A DNA stretch of 64,000 bases from Rhodococcus sp. 1168 (GTDB lineage Bacteria > Actinomycetota > Actinomycetes > Mycobacteriales > Mycobacteriaceae), in the NCBI RefSeq assembly GCF_002091955.1, contig NZ_MKKY01000091.1, positions 191,001-255,000 of the forward strand, given 5' to 3'. The notes below the pieces were generated by a model. It was not told where the DNA came from, did no database searches, and saw only the letters and a program-made list of their open reading frames with translations. The position numbers were made by a program, and so were the translations under genes. Positions 57,304 through 64,000 of the stretch are shown in pieces (position 1 is the stretch's first letter; each line of letters begins with the position of its first letter).

Positions 57304-58697
57304 GCGAAGCCGATTCGACGGGAGTCGGTGTCGGCGACAGTGAGCCGTACCGTCACCTTCTCTCCTTCGGGTGGATTGCCTGCGCATCTGCTGATGACGA
57401 TCGGGTCGTGAACGAAGACTTCGGCCTCGCGCTCGTCCTCGGCCCCGCGAAGCACCAACGCACCGAACCGTTCGCCGACGCGGCCTGCGAGAATGGCCGC
57501 TTCCGCGAGGTCGATGCACGCCCGATCTACCTTGGATGCAACGGAATCGGACTTTCGCATGATCGCCGGAAGTTCAGGGAGCGCGCTCGTGGCCCACTCC
57601 GGTACCTCCGTTCCCGCCACGACCGCCAGACACACCTCGGTGGCGAACCGGTCCGACAGTCGACGAAGCGGTGCGGTCACATGGGCGTACGGTGCTGCGA
57701 TGCCGGAGTGCTCGCTGAGTTTCGGCGCCGCGCCGTCGAACGCCGCGTAGTCGGCGCCGCGAAGTAACCCTGTCGCCTGGGTCATCATTGCCAACGTTTC
57801 GGGCGCATCTGCTGGGAGAGTAGAGAGCACTGCGCCGGCCGTTGCACCGTCCGGCCAATCGATTCCGAGCATCGTGGCGGTGCTACGCAATGTCGTCAAC
57901 GCTGTGTCGGTTGCAGGCGGAAGTGTGCGTAGCAATCCGGTTCCCGCGTCGAGCATGATTCGCGCGGCACACATTCCGGTCAACAGCGACACTTCGGCGT
58001 TCCAGCTGTCTACCGCAGTTCTGGCCTGAAGCTCGATACGCCACGAATCGCCATCGGGAACCACTTCCTGTTCGGGCAACGTGATGTCCACAGCACCGCG
58101 CCGAATCGACGACTCCGCTCGCAGCCGACCGAACTCGTCCAGACATGCAATCGACGGATGCGGATTCCCGGCATCGAAGTCGGACTGCACTCCGGCGTAG
58201 TCCAGTCGCGCAATCGACCGGACCGACGCTCGGGTCACCGTCCACGATGTGGGCTCGCCGAGTTCGTCGAGCTCGATCTTCCACAGCGCTGCCGGCCGAG
58301 TCTCGTTCGGCAACAAGCTGGCCGAGCCCTCCGACAGGACCCTTGGATGAAGTGGAACCGAACCGTCCGGGAGATAGAACGTCTGTCCACGTTCACGCGT
58401 TTCGACATCCAACGCACCGCCGGGGACGACAAGCGCACCGACATCGGCGATCGCATAGTGGAGCACGAAACCGGTCGGCGACTTCTCGATACGTACAGCC
58501 TGATCGAGGTCCATCGATCCCGGCGGATCGATCGTCACCAGCGGGATGTCGGTGCGATCGACGCGGTCTGCGGCATCACGATCCGTAGCCGACCTGGCCT
58601 CCCCGACAGCATCTACGGAGAACTCGTCGTGAAGGCGGAACTCGGATCTGATCGCATTGAAATCGAAGGCTGGCGCAGTCAGTCGGGTCAGAAACAC
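57276..58697 (-). CDS. RNB-domain ribonuclease (RNase II family)
   Basis: 473-aa 3'-5' exoribonuclease-like protein. Catalytic Asp cluster in DPPGSMDLDQAV and the conserved FYLPDGSVPLHP and YAHVTAPLRRLSDRF segments are present. The N-terminal cold-shock and C-terminal S1 domains of classic RNase II are lost or minimal, so it is the short actinobacterial form. Convergent overlap of 28 bp with the iminopeptidase gene. It is preceded 3 bp upstream by a 61-aa gene, with which it may be co-transcribed. Confidence 0.9.
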   Translation of the reverse strand: MFLTRLTAPAFDFNAIRSEFRLHDEFSVDAVGEARSATDRDAADRVDRTDIPLVTIDPPGSMDLDQAVRIEKSPTGFVLHYAIADVGALVVPGGALDVETRERGQTFYLPDGSVPLHPRVLSEGSASLLPNETRPAALWKIELDELGEPTSWTVTRASVRSIARLDYAGVQSDFDAGNPHPSIACLDEFGRLRAESSIRRGAVDITLPEQEVVPDGDSWRIELQARTAVDSWNAEVSLLTGMCAARIMLDAGTGLLRTLPPATDTALTTLRSTATMLGIDWPDGATAGAVLSTLPADAPETLAMMTQATGLLRGADYAAFDGAAPKLSEHSGIAAPYAHVTAPLRRLSDRFATEVCLAVVAGTEVPEWATSALPELPAIMRKSDSVASKVDRACIDLAEAAILAGRVGERFGALVLRGAEDEREAEVFVHDPIVISRCAGNPPEGEKVTVRLTVADTDSRRIGFAYESGSDAN

Positions 58698-58700
58698 CGG

Positions 58701-58886
58701 TCAGTTTTTCCAGTCGTCGTCAGCCTTGTCCGCAGCCTTGTTTCGCTCGGCCGCGATCGTCAAAGCGCGCTCGGCGGTCTGACGGTCCGGGTAGGGCCCC
58801 ATCCGGTCCAGTGCACCGGATTCCTTGCCCTGAGCCACGGTCTTGGTGCGGATGTCGTAGAACCAGGCGTCATCGTCATTGCTCAT
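58701..58886 (-). CDS. Small conserved protein, 61 aa (SPOR-like)
   Basis: 61-aa acidic/basic protein: MSNDDDAWFYDIRTKTVAQGK, then MGPYPDRQTAERALTIAAERN and a Lys/Asp tail. The WFY...GPYPDRQTAERAL pattern is reminiscent of a SPOR-type fold but lacks the usual full length. I recall homologues beside RNB ribonucleases in other actinobacteria. The start at 58886 is chosen over a longer frame that begins inside the tandem repeat. Confidence 0.75.
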   Translation of the reverse strand: MSNDDDAWFYDIRTKTVAQGKESGALDRMGPYPDRQTAERALTIAAERNKAADKADDDWKN

Positions 58887-58906
58887 GTTCACAGTCTGCC
58901 CGAAGG

Positions 58907-59049
58907 TCCACTCCCGAATCCAGGGGGTCATTCCGCAGGCTCCACTCCCGAACCCCGGGTCATTCCGCAGGCTCCACTCCCGAACCCCGGGTCATTCCGC
59001 AGGCTCCACTCCCGAATCCAGGGGGTCATTCCGCAGGCTCCACTCCCGA
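58907..59049. repeat. Four tandem copies of a 32-34-bp unit plus a fragment
   Basis: Units begin TCCACTCCCGAA and end GGTCATTCCGCAGGC. They are 34, 32, 32 and 34 bp long in the order A-B-B-A (A units carry TCCAGGGGG, B units carry CCCCGGG), followed by an 11-bp fragment. They lie between the 3' end of rnpB and the 61-aa gene. There are no spacers, so this is not a CRISPR array. Confidence 0.93.
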
Positions 59050-59055
59050 CGAGTG

Positions 59056-59511
<456 letters not shown>

Positions 59512-59519
59512 CGAGATGA

Positions 59520-59525
59520 ACTCTA
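59520..59525 (-). promoter_or_regulatory. Predicted -10 element (TAGAGT) of rnpB
   Basis: TAGAGT on the minus strand ends about 8 nt before the predicted RNA 5' end. Confidence 0.5.
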
Positions 59526-59544
59526 CTGTGTCCTCGCTCCGAAC

Positions 59545-59550
59545 TACAGT
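59545..59550 (+). promoter_or_regulatory. Predicted -10 element (TACAGT) of the DUF1697 gene, leaderless
   Basis: TACAGT ends exactly 7 nt before ATG 59558. It is back to back with the rnpB -10, about 20 bp away. Confidence 0.55.
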
Positions 59551-59557
59551 TTCACTC

Positions 59558-60079
59558 ATGAAGCACGTCGTTCTTCTACGTGGGATCAACGTAGGTGGCA
59601 TCAATATCAAGATGGTCGAACTTCGCGCAGCCTTGACCTCCGCGGGATTCGACGAAGTTCGAACGATCCTCGCGACAGGCAATGTCGTGTTCGAAAGCAC
59701 GCTCACTGCGCCCGAAGTGAAAAAGTCCGTGGAGAAGGTTCTGTCGTCGACCTTCGGATACGAGGCCTGGGTGATCGTCCTGGATGAGGCGTCATTGAAG
59801 TCGATTATCGAGAACTACCCGTTCGACGCCGAACGTGACGGCTGGCATCCGTACGTCATCTTCGGCAACGATGCCGACCATCTGAACGAAGTCGTAAGTA
59901 TAAGAGGCACTCTCGATTCCGAGCTGGAATCTCTCGACGCTGGCGACCGCGTCGTGTACTGGGAAGTGGTGCGGGGCCACACCACGGACAGCCGCGTCGG
60001 GAAATTTTTGGCCAAGGCGAAGTACAAGCCGACCACCACTACTCGTAATCTGCGGACACTCGTCAAGATGCTGGCGTGA
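59558..60079 (+). CDS. DUF1697 family protein
   Basis: 173-aa protein with the family start MKHVVLLRGINVGGINIKMVEL, the ILATGNVVFES motif, the VYWEVVRGHTTDSRVGKFLA segment and a C-terminal TTRNLRTLVKMLA. DUF1697 proteins are single-domain and widespread in actinobacteria; function is unknown. It is transcribed divergently from rnpB and ends in a GTGAGC microrepeat near the stop (about 60072-60098). Confidence 0.85.
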   Translation: MKHVVLLRGINVGGINIKMVELRAALTSAGFDEVRTILATGNVVFESTLTAPEVKKSVEKVLSSTFGYEAWVIVLDEASLKSIIENYPFDAERDGWHPYVIFGNDADHLNEVVSIRGTLDSELESLDAGDRVVYWEVVRGHTTDSRVGKFLAKAKYKPTTTTRNLRTLVKMLA

Positions 60080-60136
60080 GCGTGAGCGTGAGCGTGGTCG
60101 TCGCGGCAAGGCCGGAGTTTTCGATATCGACCCGTG

Positions 60137-61306
60137 CTACTTGTCCAAGTAGGACGTCTCGTTCACCAGGCGTACCGAGGCCCCACCGTCCGGGTAGAAC
60201 TCCGCAATGCTCAGGGACGCCAGATCGAGGTGCAGCCGGTAGAGGAGCGACGGACCGACATCGAGCGCCAGCTGCAGCAACAACTTGATCGGTGTCACGT
60301 GTGTGACCACAACTACGGTGGATCCCGCATGCGCGGAAATCAGTTTCTCCCGTGCCGACTGGACCCTGTCGCGAACGACGTCGAAGCTCTCTCCACCCGG
60401 CGGTGCTACCGATGTATCTCCAAGCCATTTCCGATGCACATCCGGATGATTCTCGCCTGCTTCCTTGAAGGTCAGGCCCTCCCAAGCGCCGAAATCCGTC
60501 TCGGTCAGCTCATCCAGAGTCGAGACGCGAAGCCCCATCTTGGCGGCGAGGGCGCCCGCCGTCTGCTGCGCTCTGGCCAGCGGCGAGGCGACGATCGCGG
60601 CAATGTCGTCACGCTGCGCAAGATATGCCGCGGCGGCCGATGCCTGCCGCGCACCCAGTTCGGTGAGAACGGGATTTCCTCGCCCTGAGTACCGGCGTTC
60701 GACGGACAACGGTGTCTGACCATGACGAAGCAGCAGCAAACGAGTCGGCGCACCGACGGCACCGGTCCATCCCGGTCCAGCCGACTTCTCGGCCACCGGC
60801 GCAGCCGACTTTTCGACCACCGGCGCTGTCGGCCTGTCGGCCACGTGCACGGCAGGCTCGCGATTCTTACCCGCGGCCGCGTCCATCGCCTCGTTCGCCA
60901 GTCGATCCGCATGGGAGTTCTCTGCCCGTGGAATCCACTGGTACGACACTCGATCGAAGCCGCGGACCAGAGCGGCCGCCTCGCGGTTGAGCGGAATCAT
61001 GTCCGGGTGCTTGACCTTCCAGCGACCCGCCATTTGTTCGACGACGAGCTTGGAGTCCATCCGTACGTCGACCTCACGGGCGCCGACGTCAGCGGCCGCA
61101 GTCAGACCGGCGATGAGGCCGCGATACTCAGCCACATTGTTGGTCGCGATGCCGAGCGCAAGGCGACGCTCGGCAAGAACCTCGGAGCGATCCGGGGACA
61201 ACACGACCGCACCATATCCAGCTGGTCCTGGATTTCCACGCGAGCCACCGTCAGCTTCGACGATCACCCGAGTGTGGGCTGCGGAACTGTGTGCTGCGGA
61301 ACTCAA
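60137..61306 (-). CDS. RNase HI / acid phosphatase (CobC-like) fusion
   Basis: 389-aa bifunctional protein. The N-terminal RNase H domain (about 11-145) has Asp19 (ADGGSRGNPG), a conserved Glu in NVAEYRGL and Asp in MDSKLVVEQ. The C-terminal histidine-phosphatase domain starts at LLLLRHGQTP. In Rv2228c the two activities are RNase HI and alpha-ribazole phosphatase (CobC activity), linking nucleic-acid work with cobalamin synthesis. TTG start in a 4-bp overlap with the zinc-ribbon gene, with AGGAG 8 nt before. Operon: aminotransferase, Nif3, zinc ribbon, this gene. Confidence 0.9.
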   Translation of the reverse strand: MSSAAHSSAAHTRVIVEADGGSRGNPGPAGYGAVVLSPDRSEVLAERRLALGIATNNVAEYRGLIAGLTAAADVGAREVDVRMDSKLVVEQMAGRWKVKHPDMIPLNREAAALVRGFDRVSYQWIPRAENSHADRLANEAMDAAAGKNREPAVHVADRPTAPVVEKSAAPVAEKSAGPGWTGAVGAPTRLLLLRHGQTPLSVERRYSGRGNPVLTELGARQASAAAAYLAQRDDIAAIVASPLARAQQTAGALAAKMGLRVSTLDELTETDFGAWEGLTFKEAGENHPDVHRKWLGDTSVAPPGGESFDVVRDRVQSAREKLISAHAGSTVVVVTHVTPIKLLLQLALDVGPSLLYRLHLDLASLSIAEFYPDGGASVRLVNETSYLDK

Positions 61307-62040
61307 ATTCCGGACTCCTTCGTCCGCACGAGAATCGCGTTGCACTCCGAGCATCGGACGAGTTTGTCGGCCGGCGCGGCGGCGATTCGAGAGATCTCCC
61401 CGCGGTCGAGTTCGATTCGGCATGCGCCACAACGGCGAGCCTGAAGTAGAGCGGCCCCGCGGCCGGACAGCGCGCGTTGCTTCTCGTAGATCGCCATCAG
61501 ATCCTCGGGGAGGCCTGACGCGAGTTCGGTTCGGCGGGCAGCCGCGCGCCGCTCGGCGGCGTCGATGTCCGCTACGGCATCATCGCGGCGCCGACCCGAA
61601 TCGATGAGCTCGTCCTCGATCTGCGTCACCTGAGCACCGGCATGGTTGTAGTCGGTCTGGGACGCCTCGCGACGTTCCATGACCTCGAGAAGCTCCTCCT
61701 CCAACAAGCCCTGACGGCGTTCGAGGCTGGCGAGCTCGTGCTGCAATTCCGACATTTGCTTTGGTGCGATCGTTCCGCTGTCGAGCATTTTGCGGTCGCG
61801 GTCTTCGCGCTGACGGACAGCGTCGACTTCGTTTTCGAGTTTCTTGATATCGCGGTCGAGATCGTCCATCGACATCTGGACTGCGACGGCAGCGTCTCGA
61901 CGTGAGACTCGCTCGGCCTCGAGCTTCTCGAACTCGGTCTGCTCCGGAAGCGTTCTACGCCGATGAGCGATCTGCGTCAGTTCGGTATCCACTGAGGCCA
62001 GTTCGAGAAGTGAGGCCTGCACTCGGGGGTCGACATTCAC
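61303..62040 (-). CDS. Coiled-coil protein with C4 zinc ribbon (Rv2229c-like)
   Basis: 245-aa protein: a long coiled coil (about 10-165) rich in Glu/Arg/Leu, then a C-terminal C4 zinc ribbon with Cys204/Cys207 (CGAC) and Cys230/Cys233 (CSEC). Members are called DUF164/zinc ribbon domain proteins and are thought to bind nucleic acid or protein partners. GTG start with AGGAG 9 nt before. Its stop overlaps the RNase H start. Coupling to the RNase H enzyme by overlap suggests a shared role. Confidence 0.88.
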   Translation of the reverse strand: MNVDPRVQASLLELASVDTELTQIAHRRRTLPEQTEFEKLEAERVSRRDAAVAVQMSMDDLDRDIKKLENEVDAVRQREDRDRKMLDSGTIAPKQMSELQHELASLERRQGLLEEELLEVMERREASQTDYNHAGAQVTQIEDELIDSGRRRDDAVADIDAAERRAAARRTELASGLPEDLMAIYEKQRALSGRGAALLQARRCGACRIELDRGEISRIAAAPADKLVRCSECNAILVRTKESGI

Positions 62041-62058
62041 GCGTGATGACTCCTGCGA

Positions 62059-63282
62059 CTATGGAAGTTGATTCGGTCGAACCTTACCGGCTCGCGCGCC
62101 GACGGCGGACAAGAGTTGGTCCGGGGACCATTCCGACGCGGTCGTCGCCGCGCCGAGGGTCCAGGGGTCGGTTCTCGTTCTACTGACGCGGCTCCCCCAT
62201 CCTGCGGTGTCGGCAAATGCTGCGTCGACGATGCTGCGGGCCTGCTCACACCATGGGTACTCCGACGCCCAATGCGCCACGTCGATCACCGCGGGACCAC
62301 CGCTGCGGAGATGTTCGTCGACGGGGTGGTGCCGTAGATCCGATGTGAGGTAAACGTCGACTCCCAATGCCCGAACGGCGTCGAGAAACGAATCCCCCGC
62401 GCCACCGCACAGCGCAACAGTCCGCACGACGGTGTCGGGATCACCGGCTGTGCGCACACCCCACGCTGTGTCCGGCAGTGCACGACGCACCCGTTCGCTG
62501 AACTCGCGGAGCGTGGTCGGCGAGGCTAGCCTGCCGATCCGTCCGAGGCCGGTCGAGGTCGGCAGGCGGGCCTCCTCGAAGATGTCGAATGCGGGCTCTT
62601 CGTAAGGGTGCACGGCGGTGAGTGCACCGAGAACGTTCTGCCGCGCCGACGCCGGGGCAACCACTTCGATCCGGTCCTCGCTCACCTGCGCGAGGCTGCC
62701 GACCGCACCGATCGCCGGTTCGGCCCCGGCCTCCGGACGAAACTGGCCAATACCTTCGACGGTCCAACTGCATTCGCGGTAGTTGCCGATCGCACCGGCA
62801 CCCGCGCCGAACAACGCCGAGCGAACGGCAGAACTGTGAGTCTTGGGAACGAGAACGACCCACTTGTCGATCGCGGGCGCTTCGATCGGCTCGATCGGAC
62901 GCGAGACGTCGACCCCGAGGATCGCGGCCAACGCGTCGGACACGCCGGGGTCTGCGGAGTCCGCGTTGGTGTGGGCGGTGAACAACGCACATCCCGCCTT
63001 GACGAGGCGGTGGATCAAGGCGCCTTTCGGGGTATCGGCTGCGACGGTGTCGACTCCACGCAGGAGCAGCGGGTGGTGTGCGACCAATAGATCGGCGCCC
63101 CACTCGAGTGCCTCCTCGACGACGTCCGCGGTCGCATCGACTGTGTACATCACCTTGCGCACCTTCTCGGATGGGTCTCCGCACACCAGGCCGACCGAGT
63201 CCCAACTCTCGGCGAGCCGAGGGGGGTATGCGGCGTCGAGCACCGCCACCACGTCGGCCAACTTCACTGTCTGATCGCTCAT
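62059..63282 (-). CDS. Nif3-like dinuclear metal-centre protein
   Basis: 407-aa hexameric NIF3/DUF34 family protein. Metal-binding motifs are visible: [16 protein letters not shown], the [11 protein letters not shown]-like insertion, and a C-terminal [10 protein letters not shown] and DVAHWASE. Function of the family is uncertain; a GTP cyclohydrolase-like activity has been suggested. ATGA overlap with the next upstream gene (aminotransferase). The product is longer than enteric forms because of the PII-like domain insertion (about 130-240), a common arrangement. Confidence 0.9.
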   Translation of the reverse strand: MSDQTVKLADVVAVLDAAYPPRLAESWDSVGLVCGDPSEKVRKVMYTVDATADVVEEALEWGADLLVAHHPLLLRGVDTVAADTPKGALIHRLVKAGCALFTAHTNADSADPGVSDALAAILGVDVSRPIEPIEAPAIDKWVVLVPKTHSSAVRSALFGAGAGAIGNYRECSWTVEGIGQFRPEAGAEPAIGAVGSLAQVSEDRIEVVAPASARQNVLGALTAVHPYEEPAFDIFEEARLPTSTGLGRIGRLASPTTLREFSERVRRALPDTAWGVRTAGDPDTVVRTVALCGGAGDSFLDAVRALGVDVYLTSDLRHHPVDEHLRSGGPAVIDVAHWASEYPWCEQARSIVDAAFADTAGWGSRVSRTRTDPWTLGAATTASEWSPDQLLSAVGARAGKVRPNQLP

Positions 63283-64000
63283 GCTGATTCTCCCTCTGCA
63301 CGTGCTCTGGCCAGAGCTTCGACGAGTATGTCGACCTGTTCGCGCCCGCGGACCGCCACCCGCAGATGATCGGTGGTCAATCCTGGAAAGGTGTCGCCTC
63401 GCCGCACTGCCACACCTTGTGCACGTAGTCGAACCCTCAGGTCTGCGGCACCGGGTATACGCAGTAGAAGGAACGGGGCGCGGGCGTCGGGGGCGACGTC
63501 GATACCGAGGCCTCGCAGTCGCTCGGTCATCGATGCCCGGTCTGCGGCGATCGTCTCGGCCTTCGCCGTCGCCGCGTCCACTGCAGCGGGTTCGCTGCAT
63601 GCGGTGATCGCCTCTATTTGGAGAGTGCCCAGCGGCCAGTGCGCTCGGCCGCGGGTCAACCCGGCCAGGAGGTCGGGGTGGCCCAGTGCGTAGCCGCATC
63701 GCAGACCCGCCAGCGCCCACGTCTTGGTCAAACTTCTCAAGACGAGGACATCGGGAAGGCTTGCCGACGCCAGCGAGTGCTCCTCCCCCGTGATCGCGTC
63801 GGCGAATGCCTCGTCCACGACCAACACACGCCCGGGCCTTCGCAGGGCCAACAGTGCTTCGCGTTCGTGGAGAACCGAGGTCGGATTGGTCGGATTGCCG
63901 ACCACCACCATGTCTGCTTCGTCGGGAACGCGGGCAGGATCGAGCAGATACGGCTCCGGCAGGAGAACCTGTACGACGTCGACGTCGGCTTCTCGCAACG
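63279..64000 (-). CDS. cobC: CobC/HisC-like PLP-dependent aminotransferase (partial, 3' end)
   Basis: C-terminal part (about 239 residues) of a fold-type I PLP enzyme; the 5' end is beyond the window. Visible: [11 protein letters not shown] (the NP-T binding loop), [10 protein letters not shown] (PLP Asp), [15 protein letters not shown] (PLP Lys in TKTW) and an Arg-containing RVAVRG near the end. By order it equals Rv2231c, labelled CobC, an L-threonine-O-3-phosphate decarboxylase-like or histidinol-phosphate aminotransferase-like enzyme. In cobalamin synthesis that would supply aminopropanol phosphate. 4-bp ATGA overlap with the Nif3-like gene. Confidence 0.85.
   Translation of the reverse strand, partial: LREADVDVVQVLLPEPYLLDPARVPDEADMVVVGNPTNPTSVLHEREALLALRRPGRVLVVDEAFADAITGEEHSLASASLPDVLVLRSLTKTWALAGLRCGYALGHPDLLAGLTRGRAHWPLGTLQIEAITACSEPAAVDAATAKAETIAADRASMTERLRGLGIDVAPDARAPFLLLRIPGAADLRVRLRAQGVAVRRGDTFPGLTTDHLRVAVRGREQVDILVEALARARAEGESA

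Noticed and set aside
58887-58931. N-terminal extension of the 61-aa protein into the repeat
   Set aside because: The extra residues derive from repeat DNA and add nothing conserved.
58907-59049. CRISPR array
   Set aside because: Units are contiguous with no unique spacers, and no cas gene is nearby.

Overview
The window is GC-rich actinobacterial chromosome from a mycolic-acid-bearing genus, most likely Rhodococcus or a close relative. This rests on gene content and on gene order, which from memory follows the Mycobacterium tuberculosis segment Rv2181-Rv2231c almost gene for gene. About 58 protein genes and one RNA gene (rnpB) are packed with short spacers, frequent 4-bp stop/start overlaps and many GTG starts. 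No phage, insertion sequence, CRISPR array or tRNA was seen. It is core genome with a few inserted blocks.

Layout. 1-13.1 kb is a cell-envelope block: a GT87 lipoarabinomannan mannosyltransferase, a PlsC acyltransferase, a ROK glucokinase, an ArsA-like ATPase with a small CxxCxxC protein, two SRPBCC proteins, acyl-CoA ligase FadD15, mannosyltransferase PimB', a lipoprotein with an HExxH metallopeptidase motif, and two NlpC/P60 peptidoglycan hydrolases. The second hydrolase gene has a clear cyclic di-AMP (ydaO) riboswitch leader. 13.1-17 kb holds a small CxxC protein, an exonuclease/GIY-YIG fusion, a lone AsnC ligand-binding domain, trpD and an unknown gene. 17-24.4 kb encodes the bcc-aa3 respiratory supercomplex (ctaE-qcrCAB, then ctaC-ctaF on the other strand). 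24.5-29.2 kb has asnB, adenosine kinase, an ErpA-type Fe-S protein and glycerate kinase. 29.3-32.4 kb carries cobU-cobT-cobS for the cobalamin lower ligand. 32.4-42.5 kb holds ilvE, gcvT, leucyl aminopeptidase, the dihydrolipoamide acyltransferase E2, and lipB-lipA. GcvT handles an aminomethyl group carried on lipoyl protein, E2 is lipoylated, and LipB/LipA make the cofactor, so this stretch has a lipoate theme.

42.5-53.1 kb is a nitrogen block: glnA1 behind a four-element GlnR-type operator, glnE (the adenylyltransferase acting on GlnA1) and glnA2. Between glnA1 and glnE sits a complete four-gene osmoprotectant ABC importer that is not at this place in M. tuberculosis. 53.1-58.9 kb holds the CaeA/Hip1-type lipoprotein hydrolase, panB, a small lipoprotein, proline iminopeptidase and an RNB-domain ribonuclease. 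58.9-59.5 kb has a short tandem repeat and rnpB. 59.5-64 kb holds a DUF1697 gene and an operon of RNase H-phosphatase fusion, zinc-ribbon protein, Nif3-like protein and a CobC-type aminotransferase cut by the window end.

Two themes cut across the regions. At least twelve genes have a TAnnnT -10 hexamer ending 6-8 nt before the start codon, the signature of leaderless mRNAs. Three loci carry 15-bp tandem repeats. No wholly new multi-gene system was evident. The most promising leads are the ArsA-like/CxxCxxC/SRPBCC envelope operon, the metallopeptidase lipoprotein paired with RipC, the GIY-YIG protein that keeps three of four UvrC-type cysteines, and an unannotated 48-codon ORF upstream of the E2 gene.
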